Of a stretch of 14,119 bases of DNA, positions 6,290 to 12,434 are shown piece after piece. Source of the stretch: Propionibacteriaceae bacterium (lineage in GTDB: Bacteria; Actinomycetota; Actinomycetes; Propionibacteriales; Propionibacteriaceae); assembly GCA_021323255.1 (NCBI GenBank), contig JAJTCL010000033.1:1-14119 (forward strand), written 5' to 3'. A program made the translations under genes and the position numbers. How positions within the stretch are numbered: the stretch's first letter is position 1; every line of letters starts with the position of its first letter. A model generated the notes under the pieces. The model had not been told where the DNA came from. It ran no database searches and saw only the letters and a program-made list of their open reading frames with translations.

Positions 6290-9148
6290 CTAACTGCAGC
6301 CGCTGGTGGATCCACAGCCTTCGCAGACATAGCAGCTACCGCTAGGACGCATCTTGGTGCCGCAGGTCAGACAGAGCGGCGCGTCCACGCTGGTGCCGGT
6401 GATCTCTTCGAAGAGCTCCGATGTCGTGTGAGCGGCCAGCGGAGCCGGCTTCGCTCCGGCCGATTCCATGTGGTCAGTACGCACTTCATCGCCCGGATCG
6501 TTCTTGAGCGACTCTGCCTCACTGAGTTCTTCCTCGACCGGCAGATAGGAACCCGTCTCGACCTGACGCGCCCGCTCGGTTGCGGTGTAGATACCGAGCT
6601 CGGCTCGCTCATCGAAGGACAGGTAGTCCAACGCCAGCCGCCGGAAGATGTAGTCCATGATCGACTGCGCCATCCGGATGTCTGGGTCGTCAGTCAGGCC
6701 GGCGGGTTCGAACTTCAGGTTGCTGAACTTCTGCACAAAGGTTTCCAGCGGCACCCCATACTGCAGACCGATGGACACGGCAATCGAGAAAGCATCCATC
6801 ACGCCCGCGAGAGTCGAGCCCTGCTTGCCGAGCTTCAGGAACACCTCACCTAGGCCATCGTCCGGGTAGGAACCAGAGGTCATGTAGCCCTCGGCCCCGC
6901 CCACCGAGAACGATGTCGTACGACTCGGCCGCGACTTGGGCAGTCGCTTGCGGGTCGGCCGGTAGACCACCTTCTCCACAACTTCAGTTTCGACACCGGT
7001 CGACTTCTTGTCACCAGTCTTTCCAGCCTTGCCGTCGCTCAGCGGCTGACCAACCTTGCAGTTGTCGCGATAGACCGCCAATGCCTTGAGACCGAGCTTC
7101 CAGCCCTGCATATAGACCTCGGCGATCTCCTCCACAGTGGCAGTCTCCGGCAGATTCACCGTCTTGGAGATGGCCCCAGACAGGAAAGGCTGCGTCGCGG
7201 CCATCATCCGGACGTGGCCCATCGGCTTGATGGCCCGCTGGCCCATTGCCGTGTCGAAGACCTCGTAGTGCTCGGACCGCAGGCCCGGAGCGTCGACGAC
7301 ATGGCCATGCTCAGCTATGTACTCCACGATCGCCTCAGAGGTTTCCTCGGCGTAGCCGAGTTTCTTCAGAGCGCGCGGAATGGTCTGGTTGACGATCTGC
7401 ATCGACCCGCCGCCGACCAGCTTCTTGAACTTGACCAGCGAGAAGTCTGGCTCGATTCCCGTTGTGTCGCAGTCCATCATGAAGCCAATGGTTCCGGTGG
7501 GCGCGATCACTGAGGCTTGCGCATTGCGGTAGCCGTTCGCCTCACCGATCTTGATCACTCCATCCCATGCGGCCGTGGCCCGCTTGCGGATGTTGGCGTC
7601 CAAGCTGCCGACGGTCCGCAACGCGTCGTTGGCAGCCTGGTGCTTACGCATAACTCGCTTGTGGGCATCGGCGTTGCGTGCATAACCCTCATAGGATCCA
7701 ACGATGCCGGCGAGCTCTGCCGAGCGGCGATAGGAGACTCCAGTCATCAGCGAGGTGATCGCGGCTGCACAGGCACGACCACCCTCGGAGTCGTAACCAT
7801 GTCCAGTAGCCATCAAGAGTGCTCCGAGGTTGGCATAGCCGATGCCGAGCTGCCGGTAATCGCGGGTCGTGCGTCCGATCGCCTCGGTCGGGAAATCCGC
7901 GAAGCAGATCGAGATGTCCATCGCGGTGATGATCAATTCCACCGCCCGCTCGAATGCTTCCGCGTCGAAGCTGTCATCCTCACGCAGAAACTTGAGCAGG
8001 TTGAGGCTTGCCAGGTTGCATGAGCTGTTGTCCAGGCTCATGTACTCCGAGCAGGGATTCGATGCGGTGATCCGGCCGGTCTCTGGATTGGTGTGCCAGT
8101 CGTTGATGGTGTCGTCGTATTGAATGCCGGGGTCCGCGCATTCCCAGGCGGCCTTGGCCATCTTGTTGAAGAGCTCGCCAGCGTTCACTGTCTGGATGAC
8201 TCGGCCATCGGTGCGCGCCCGCAATGCGAAATCACCGCCCTCTTCGACGGCTCGCATGAACTCATCGGTTACCCGCACCGAGTTATTGGCGTTCTGGTAT
8301 TGGACTGACGTGATGTCGCGGCCGCCCAGATCCATGTCGAAGCCAGCGTCGCGGAGCGCGCGGATCTTGTTCTCTTCGCGCGCTTTGGTCTCGATGAATT
8401 CCTCGACGTCCGGGTGATCCACGTCGAGCACCACCATCTTGGCGGCGCGACGCGTCGCCCCACCGGACTTGATGGTTCCGGCACTTGCGTCTGCACCGCG
8501 CATGAAGGAGACAGGGCCGGACGCAGTGCCACCTGAGCTCAGCAACTCCTTCGAGGAGCGGATCCGCGAAAGGTTCAGGCCGGCACCCGAGCCGCCCTTG
8601 AAGATGAAGCCCTCCTCCCGGTACCAGTTCAAGATCGAGTCCATCGAGTCGTCTACCGACAAGATGAAACACGCCGATACCTGCTGCGGAGACGCTGTGC
8701 CGACGTTGAACCAGACAGGTGAATTGAACGAAAAGTACTGGTGGAGCAACATCCAGGTCAGTTCATGCTCGAAGACCTCGGCTGACTGGGCATCGACGAA
8801 ATACCCGAAGTCCTCCCCCGCCTTGCGATAGGTCTTCACCACCCGGTCGATGAGTTGCCGGAGGCTTTGCTCACGGGCTGGTGTGCCGAGGGCGCCACGA
8901 AAGTACTTCGTGGTGACGATGGTCGAGGCATTGACACTCCAGAAGTCCGGGAATTCGACGCCCTTCTGCTCGAAGACAACTTCGCCGGTCTTCCAGTTGG
9001 TCTGCACCACGTCACGGCGTTCCCAGGTCACCTCGTCATACGGATGCTCCCCAGACGTGAAGACACGCTCGATGGTAAGCCCGGCGGGCTTCGGAGTTGA
9101 ACTCGTGCTTTCCGATCGCCCATTCGCCGAACGGGTGGTTTCGGTCAT
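6290..9148 (-). CDS. nrdJ: Vitamin B12-dependent ribonucleoside-diphosphate reductase (class II)
   Basis: The enzyme reduces ribonucleotides to deoxyribonucleotides for DNA synthesis, using adenosylcobalamin to make the thiyl radical, and so needs neither oxygen nor a separate radical subunit. The 952-residue protein shows the class II set: Cys160 in VSACFILSV and Cys377 in SSCNLASLNL as the redox pair, and NPCSE at 364-368 with thiyl Cys366, Asn364 and Glu368. The 11-residue distance from Cys366 to Cys377 matches Thermotoga NrdJ. Substrate loops (FKGGSGAGLNLS, VIAPTGTIGF) are intact. The C-terminus carries a cysteine cluster (926, 929, 939, 942, 945, 951) resembling a zinc ribbon with a redox tail. 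ATG 9148 is preceded by AGAAAGG five bases upstream. It follows nrdR by 136 bases on the same strand, so NrdR control through a shared transcript is likely. The gene appears intact. Confidence 0.97.
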   Translation of the reverse strand: MTETTRSANGRSESTSSTPKPAGLTIERVFTSGEHPYDEVTWERRDVVQTNWKTGEVVFEQKGVEFPDFWSVNASTIVTTKYFRGALGTPAREQSLRQLIDRVVKTYRKAGEDFGYFVDAQSAEVFEHELTWMLLHQYFSFNSPVWFNVGTASPQQVSACFILSVDDSMDSILNWYREEGFIFKGGSGAGLNLSRIRSSKELLSSGGTASGPVSFMRGADASAGTIKSGGATRRAAKMVVLDVDHPDVEEFIETKAREENKIRALRDAGFDMDLGGRDITSVQYQNANNSVRVTDEFMRAVEEGGDFALRARTDGRVIQTVNAGELFNKMAKAAWECADPGIQYDDTINDWHTNPETGRITASNPCSEYMSLDNSSCNLASLNLLKFLREDDSFDAEAFERAVELIITAMDISICFADFPTEAIGRTTRDYRQLGIGYANLGALLMATGHGYDSEGGRACAAAITSLMTGVSYRRSAELAGIVGSYEGYARNADAHKRVMRKHQAANDALRTVGSLDANIRKRATAAWDGVIKIGEANGYRNAQASVIAPTGTIGFMMDCDTTGIEPDFSLVKFKKLVGGGSMQIVNQTIPRALKKLGYAEETSEAIVEYIAEHGHVVDAPGLRSEHYEVFDTAMGQRAIKPMGHVRMMAATQPFLSGAISKTVNLPETATVEEIAEVYMQGWKLGLKALAVYRDNCKVGQPLSDGKAGKTGDKKSTGVETEVVEKVVYRPTRKRLPKSRPSRTTSFSVGGAEGYMTSGSYPDDGLGEVFLKLGKQGSTLAGVMDAFSIAVSIGLQYGVPLETFVQKFSNLKFEPAGLTDDPDIRMAQSIMDYIFRRLALDYLSFDERAELGIYTATERARQVETGSYLPVEEELSEAESLKNDPGDEVRTDHMESAGAKPAPLAAHTTSELFEEITGTSVDAPLCLTCGTKMRPSGSCYVCEGCGSTSGCS

Positions 9149-9170
9149 TTCTGCCTTTCTGGTGTGCTAC

Positions 9171-9190
9171 CGGCGCCATCACTGGCGCCG
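9171..9190 (-). other. Perfect hairpin in the nrdJ 5' leader
   Basis: CGGCGCCA (9171-9178) and TGGCGCCG (9183-9190) form a perfect 8-bp GC-rich stem with a TCAC loop (+ strand). It lies between nrdR and nrdJ, 22 bases upstream of the nrdJ start and about 10 bases upstream of its ribosome binding site. No T-tract follows. It may be an intercistronic terminator, an RNA-processing site or a translational control element. The sequence does not resemble a cobalamin riboswitch. Confidence 0.5.
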
Positions 9191-9284
9191 ATGGGTTGGG
9201 GGATGCTCCGACATCTCAAAGTTGTTTCCCGCCAGCCTGACGCAGCTCGCAGCTAGCTCGGGTGGCCAGAACGCTTCTGCGGTC

Positions 9285-9839
9285 TCAGGGTGGTTCAGGT
9301 CGCTCCCGAGCTGGCGTCAGCCGGTGCGGCACAAAGGTGCTCATCTTGTTGTCGGCTGCCCGATCGGGGATGAGCGGCTCGATCCCGGTCGGTTCCTGCT
9401 CGATGCGAAGCAGCGCGATCTCCGCCTCGAAATCTTCCACCGACCGGAACTGGCGATACACGCTTGCGAAACGGAGGTACGCAACCTGGTCGAGCTCGCG
9501 CAGCGGTCCCAGGATCGCCACTCCGACCTCATCGGCCGGTATCTCGGGCTGACCGAGGGTCCGTAGCGAATCCTCGACCAGTTGTCCCAACCGGGCGAGC
9601 TGGTCTTCACTGACCGGCCGTCCCTTGCAGGCTTTGCGAACGCCGTTGATCACCTTGTCGCGGTTGAACGGCTCGACAACGCCACTGCGTTTCACCACGA
9701 CCAGCTGCATCTGCTCAATGGTGGTGAACCGCCGCTCGCAGGATGGGCACTGTCGGCGTCTGCGGATGCTCCCTCCATCATCGGTCGTCCGTGAGTCGAG
9801 CACCTTGGAGTCGGAATTCCGGCAGTACGGGCAGTGCAT
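9285..9839 (-). CDS. nrdR: Transcriptional repressor NrdR
   Basis: NrdR represses ribonucleotide reductase genes by sensing ATP/dATP and binding tandem NrdR boxes. The 184-residue protein opens with the family zinc ribbon: MHCPYC (Cys3, Cys6) and CPSC (Cys31, Cys34), with the basic stretch SIRRRRQ between them. The ATP-cone spans about 46-136 (VVVKRSGVVEPFNRDKV through YLRFASVYRQF). The last 35 or so residues extend beyond the usual 150-160-residue core and look unstructured. ATG 9839 has GGAG-type sequences just upstream (GAGAGGAGCCGGAGA). The gene heads the nrdR-nrdJ unit, and NrdR-box-like sites lie about 100-150 bases upstream, consistent with autoregulation and control of nrdJ. Confidence 0.97.
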   Translation of the reverse strand: MHCPYCRNSDSKVLDSRTTDDGGSIRRRRQCPSCERRFTTIEQMQLVVVKRSGVVEPFNRDKVINGVRKACKGRPVSEDQLARLGQLVEDSLRTLGQPEIPADEVGVAILGPLRELDQVAYLRFASVYRQFRSVEDFEAEIALLRIEQEPTGIEPLIPDRAADNKMSTFVPHRLTPARERPEPP

Positions 9840-9932
9840 TCTCCGGCTCCTCTCTGCTGTTCCGGACAGATCTGGGGATGCGCCTGTGGAATTGTCGGGC
9901 GATCTTGTGGACTGTCTGTAGACTTCTGTGAG

Positions 9933-9938
9933 TATCTA
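9933..9938 (-). promoter_or_regulatory. Candidate -10 element of the nrdR promoter
   Basis: On the minus strand TAGATA (within TTAGATACTC) resembles a -10 hexamer. It lies immediately beside the proximal NrdR-box-like site, so a repressor there would cover the promoter. No clear -35 is seen at standard spacing, and the leader would be roughly 85-90 bases. The wider intergenic stretch 9840-10161 holds only this promoter region, the two NrdR-like boxes, TGTGGA repeats and the dyad at 10075-10120; I see no small gene in it. Confidence 0.35.
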
Positions 9939-9939
9939 A

Positions 9940-9955
9940 CCACAACTTGTGGATG
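9940..9955 (-). promoter_or_regulatory. Proximal NrdR-box-like site
   Basis: On the minus strand the site reads CATCCACAAGTTGTGG; its core CCACAA-N-TTGTGG is a perfect dyad. It keeps much of the published NrdR-box pattern (acaCwAtATaTwGtgt), mainly in the right half. Its centre is 32 bp from that of the second box, as expected for tandem NrdR boxes on one helix face. Confidence 0.6.
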
Positions 9956-9971
9956 AACCACATGGTTGTAA

Positions 9972-9987
9972 CTACTAGATATGGATA
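9972..9987 (-). promoter_or_regulatory. Distal NrdR-box-like site
   Basis: On the minus strand the site reads TATCCATATCTAGTAG, which follows the NrdR consensus closely through its core (C-n-ATAT-n-TAGT). It is paired with the proximal box at 9940-9955, 32 bp centre to centre. The pair, rather than either site alone, supports the call. Confidence 0.6.
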
Positions 9988-10074
9988 CCGTATGTCCAAG
10001 AACCATTCTTCGCAAGGGCGCTGACACTTTTCATTCTGGAGTCGCTGATTCATGGTTGGGCCGTTGCGGAAAGC

Positions 10075-10120
10075 GGTCACCAACACAGTTCTGGATCGAT
10101 CCAGCGGTGTCGCTGTGACC
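10075..10120. repeat. 46-bp imperfect dyad with a perfect 14-bp palindromic core
   Basis: The centre CTGGATCGATCCAG (10091-10104) is a perfect palindrome. Outer arms GGTCAC (10075-10080) and GTGACC (10115-10120) are also perfect inverted repeats placed symmetrically about the same centre, and ACA/TGT pairs lie between. It sits 41 bases after the DUF2752 stop (minus strand) and far upstream of nrdR. It may be a terminator-like hairpin for DUF2752 or a dimeric operator; no T-tract is present. Confidence 0.55.
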
Positions 10121-10161
10121 ACTTTCGCCTCACGTACAGGTTCAAGTGCCTCGACGGCGAA

Positions 10162-10581
10162 TCAGAGGATGTTCCGCACGATCGTGTAGATCACTGCGAC
10201 GAGGAGGCCAACCATCAACCACCGGGCGGGGCCGATCCGACGCAGGCGCTCGGCCAACCGACGTGGTGGGCGGACGGCAGGCCCCCCTACCGCCTCGACG
10301 CCCCACACAACGCCGAGCACGCCCACGACCAGCAGACCGATCAAGGCGAGTGGGTTGAATCCGAAGGCGGCCTGAATATCGCCGTGGAGCAGTGCGTCAC
10401 CCATTCGGGTGCCCCCACACAGCGGGCAATCCCAACCGGTGATGGCGCGAAACGGGCACGGCAAGCCCACGCCGGTAGTCGCGTACAGGAGGCTGAGAGT
10501 CAGCCCGCCGGCAAAGAGCGCGCCGACGACTCCCGCTGCGCGCGTGGCCCGAAATGGTCGGACGTCAGTCGTGACCTCCAC
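10162..10581 (-). CDS. DUF2752 family membrane protein
   Basis: This small integral membrane protein of 139 residues has unknown function. The DUF2752 mark is clear: CPFRAITGWDCPLCGGTRM at 42-60, with cysteines at 42, 52 and 55, then GD, and FGFNPLAL near 74-81. About three membrane segments are visible (15-35, 78-96, 121-137), with a basic loop PPRRLAERLRR before the last. The frame is open upstream to an ATG at 10692, but that start is the complement of the divergent RDD gene's own ATG, and the added 37 residues are hydrophilic and unlike the family. GTG 10581 gives the usual family length, although its ribosome binding site (GAGAA) is weak. The three cysteines suggest metal or disulfide chemistry, but nothing more can be said. 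Confidence 0.8.
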   Translation of the reverse strand: MEVTTDVRPFRATRAAGVVGALFAGGLTLSLLYATTGVGLPCPFRAITGWDCPLCGGTRMGDALLHGDIQAAFGFNPLALIGLLVVGVLGVVWGVEAVGGPAVRPPRRLAERLRRIGPARWLMVGLLVAVIYTIVRNIL

Positions 10582-10690
10582 GTTCTCATTGTGCCCGCAC
10601 CTGAGCGGTTCGCCGTCCGCTGCATCCTGGGGTCCGCGCAAACGCCAATCGCCTACACTCGCCACGTCGCAGCTGACCTCAAGGACACTC

Positions 10691-11290
10691 ATGACCGACC
10701 AGTACCGCAGTCAATGGCCAGAGGTGACGTCGGCCCATCCGCAGCCGTCCTTCGTGCAGCCGCCCGCAAGCCCGGACTACTCACCTGGGCCGGGCTATTT
10801 CGCGGCGCTTCCGCGTAGCGACTACGCCACGTGGGGCCAGCGTATGCGAGCTAGGCTGATCGACCAGGGACCGACATATGTCGGCTTGATCATCTTCTAC
10901 GCTGGCTATCTGATCTCGGTCATAGAGCTCTCCCGGTCCAACGGATCGACTCCGGACTTCGAGACCGCAGCCGTTGCGATGATCATTGGTTGCAGTGTGA
11001 TACTCGCCAGCCTGGCATGGGTCGCTTACAACCGCTGGATGATCGCCGGCAAGACAGGACAATCACTGGGCAAGCGCGCGACCAAGATCAGGCTGATCGG
11101 CGAGGCGACCAATACACCGATCGGCGCAAAAAACGCGTTCATACGCGATCTTGTCCACATTCTCGACGCACTGACTCTCGTGGGCTACCTCTGGCCCTTC
11201 TGGGACGACAAGAAACAAACCTTTGCCGACAAGATCATGAGAACCATCGTGGTCGACGACACGCTCGACTCACTAAGTTCTTCATCTTGA
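10691..11290 (+). CDS. RDD family membrane protein
   Basis: This 199-residue membrane protein belongs to a family named for conserved Arg-Asp-Asp residues; some members have been linked to ion transport, but the function here is unknown. A proline-rich cytoplasmic segment fills residues 1-45. RMRARLID (51-58) begins the RDD domain, with Arg54 and Asp58; membrane segments lie at about 62-80, 93-113 and 153-170; SLGKRATKIRLI (125-136) and QTFADKIMRTIVV (176-188) are typical family blocks. ATG 10691 has AAGGA at 10681-10685, five bases upstream, and a possible -10 TACACT at 10654-10659. It is divergent from DUF2752 and 62 bases upstream of the LOR-family gene, with which it may be co-transcribed. 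Confidence 0.85.
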   Translation: MTDQYRSQWPEVTSAHPQPSFVQPPASPDYSPGPGYFAALPRSDYATWGQRMRARLIDQGPTYVGLIIFYAGYLISVIELSRSNGSTPDFETAAVAMIIGCSVILASLAWVAYNRWMIAGKTGQSLGKRATKIRLIGEATNTPIGAKNAFIRDLVHILDALTLVGYLWPFWDDKKQTFADKIMRTIVVDDTLDSLSSSS

Positions 11291-11352
11291 CCCGCAACCC
11301 GGGCCGTAGAGCCGTGGCGTAACGTCGTCGGAAATCGAGGAGAGGAACCCAG

Positions 11353-11874
11353 ATGCCGCTGTTGCGGGGCCGCCGTGAGGAAGCGAAGCCAACCAGGTAC
11401 CGGATGCAGGAGAAGCTCTTCGCTATCGGCGACGACTTCTGGATTGAGAACGATCGGGGCGAGCGCGCCTTCAAGGTGAACGGAAAGGCGTTGCGGGTAC
11501 GCGACACGCTCGCGCTGGAGTCGCCCGACGGGGATGAGCTGTACTCGATGCAGGAGAAGAAGCTCCGGGTGAAAGACACGATGGACATTGAGCGCGATGG
11601 ACGCCAGGTCGCCACGGTGAAGAAGGCGCTAGTGACTCCGCTCCGCGACCGCTTCGCAATCAGCGTCGACGGCGGCGACGACATGGAGGCGAAGGGCAAT
11701 ATCGTCGACCACGAGTACAAAATCGAACGGGGCGGAGAGGAGGTAGCCGTAGTCTCGCGTCGATGGTTCCGCGTCCGCGACACCTACGGGATCGAGATCA
11801 AGCCGGGCGAGGATGACGGCCTCTTACTGGCTACGGCCGTCTGCATCGACCAGATGAGCCACGACGTCGACTAA
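11353..11874 (+). CDS. LURP-one-related (LOR) / tubby-like-fold protein
   Basis: This 173-residue soluble protein fits the LURP-one-related family, which adopts a tubby/scramblase-like beta-barrel; the bacterial role is unknown. It starts RYRMQEKLFAIGDDFWIEN (15-33), followed by GERAFKVNGKALRVRDTL, a very typical LOR beginning. The phrase R-V-[RK]-D-T recurs three times, at about 48-52, 72-76 and 140-144, each preceding a beta strand. There is no signal peptide or membrane segment. GAGGAGAGG ends six bases before ATG 11353, which fixes the start. It follows the RDD gene by 62 bases and converges with the small membrane-protein gene, leaving a 20-base gap. Membrane-lipid association would fit the fold and its neighbour but is speculation. 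Confidence 0.8.
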   Translation: MPLLRGRREEAKPTRYRMQEKLFAIGDDFWIENDRGERAFKVNGKALRVRDTLALESPDGDELYSMQEKKLRVKDTMDIERDGRQVATVKKALVTPLRDRFAISVDGGDDMEAKGNIVDHEYKIERGGEEVAVVSRRWFRVRDTYGIEIKPGEDDGLLLATAVCIDQMSHDVD

Positions 11875-11894
11875 GGCTGCCGGGCCCTTGGTAC

Positions 11895-12197
11895 TCAGTG
11901 TTGTGCCTGCCGCGACTCGTTGAGGCCGCTATCGCCGCTCGGGCCGGTGACGCGTACGGCGGTGAGGCCGATCACCGCAATTGCCGCGGTCAAGATCATG
12001 GCGGCGATCACCATGACGACCGCGATTCCGCGATCGGTGAGCCGCCAGGGAGAGGTTGCTCGATCGCTTGAGCGCCTCCCGCCAGCAGTGGCCGGCGCCG
12101 CGCTGATGATCGTGAACGGTCGCTCGTTCTTCTGAGCAGGTCGCAGCGGGCCAACGGAGCGATGGGAGTGCGGCACCGAAACCGTGATCGCGCTCAT
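11895..12197 (-). CDS. Small single-pass membrane protein divergent from lexA (probable SOS protein)
   Basis: The gene encodes 100 residues. Residues 1-50 are hydrophilic and low in complexity; WRLTDRG (51-57) leads into one membrane segment at about 57-81, and a 19-residue polar tail (GPSGDSGLNESRQAQH at its end) follows. The charge pattern predicts N-in, C-out. The RLTxRG-plus-segment arrangement and position beside lexA recall the actinobacterial LysM-domain SOS proteins (for example mycobacterial Rv2719c), but no LysM domain follows: the stop is only 20 bases from the convergent LOR gene. Start ATG 12197 has AAGGAG seven bases upstream (12205-12210); the frame to 12464 would overlap lexA. 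Two abutting SOS boxes at 12222-12253 overlap its probable promoter. A role in checking division after DNA damage is inference from context. Confidence 0.7.
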   Translation of the reverse strand: MSAITVSVPHSHRSVGPLRPAQKNERPFTIISAAPATAGGRRSSDRATSPWRLTDRGIAVVMVIAAMILTAAIAVIGLTAVRVTGPSGDSGLNESRQAQH

Positions 12198-12221
12198 TCT
12201 CTGTCTCCTTCGGGTAAGGCA

Positions 12222-12237
12222 TCGAACTGACGTTCGA
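12222..12237. promoter_or_regulatory. LexA-binding site (SOS box 1, perfect)
   Basis: TCGAACTGACGTTCGA has perfect TCGAAC and GTTCGA arms around four bases, the actinobacterial/Bacillus-type SOS box. It lies 25 bases upstream of the small membrane-protein start and covers its probable transcription start. Confidence 0.9.
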
Positions 12238-12265
12238 TAGAACGTACGTTTGATTTGTATCGCAA
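12237..12265 (-). promoter_or_regulatory. Candidate promoter of the small membrane-protein gene
   Basis: On the minus strand TTGCGA (complement of 12260-12265) and TTCTAT (complement of 12237-12242) are separated by 17 bases and could be the -35 and -10. The -10 lies across the junction of SOS boxes 1 and 2, so LexA binding would block it. The hexamers match the consensus only in part. Confidence 0.4.
12238..12253. promoter_or_regulatory. SOS-box-like site 2, abutting site 1
   Basis: TAGAACGTACGTTTGA differs from TCGAAC-N4-GTTCGA at two arm positions. It begins at the base after box 1, giving 16 bp centre to centre, so two LexA dimers could sit side by side. Confidence 0.6.
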
Positions 12266-12288
12266 CTTCACGACAGGCCCAAGAACAT

Positions 12289-12304
12289 TCGTACAAATAT
12301 TCGA
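12289..12304. promoter_or_regulatory. SOS-box-like site 3 (weak)
   Basis: TCGTACAAATATTCGA keeps 10 of 12 arm bases of the SOS box. It lies mid-way in the lexA intergenic region, outside both predicted core promoters. It could be an auxiliary site or chance. Confidence 0.4.
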
Positions 12305-12386
12305 GGTGTGTCGCGAAATAGCGAATCATCCGCCTCTGACAGTTCAAGTCGGGGAAAGCAAAACGGCCCCAAGATCGACAACACGC

Positions 12387-12402
12387 TCGAACAAATGTTT
12401 GA
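12387..12402. promoter_or_regulatory. LexA-binding site (SOS box 4, lexA operator)
   Basis: TCGAACAAATGTTTGA keeps 11 of 12 arm bases of the SOS box and overlaps the predicted lexA -35 at 12399-12404, fitting autorepression of lexA. Confidence 0.88.
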
Positions 12403-12427
12403 ATCTTGAGACGTAGTTCTCTATCGT
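12399..12427 (+). promoter_or_regulatory. Candidate lexA promoter
   Basis: TTGAAT (12399-12404) and TATCGT (12422-12427) are separated by exactly 17 bases. Transcription would begin about seven bases later, at or beside the ATG at 12435. This would make a leaderless lexA mRNA, which fits the absence of a ribosome binding site. Confidence 0.5.
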
Positions 12428-12434
12428 CAGCCTT

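Noticed and set aside
7517..8023. 168-residue open frame opposite nrdJ
   Set aside because: It is the antisense shadow of conserved nrdJ codons, with no recognisable domain or ribosome binding site; high GC leaves many such frames open.
9149..9284. Possible cobalamin riboswitch before nrdJ
   Set aside because: No B12-box-like sequence or suitable multi-stem layout is visible, only one short hairpin, and the gap is too small for a full element.
9998..10010. AAGAACCATTCTT dyad as an SOS box upstream of nrdR
   Set aside because: The arms do not match TCGAAC/GTTCGA and the spacing is 3 rather than 4 bases.
10582..10692. ATG at 10692 as the DUF2752 start
   Set aside because: It shares the palindromic CATG with the RDD gene's ATG at 10691, which has a good ribosome binding site; the extra 37 residues do not resemble the family.
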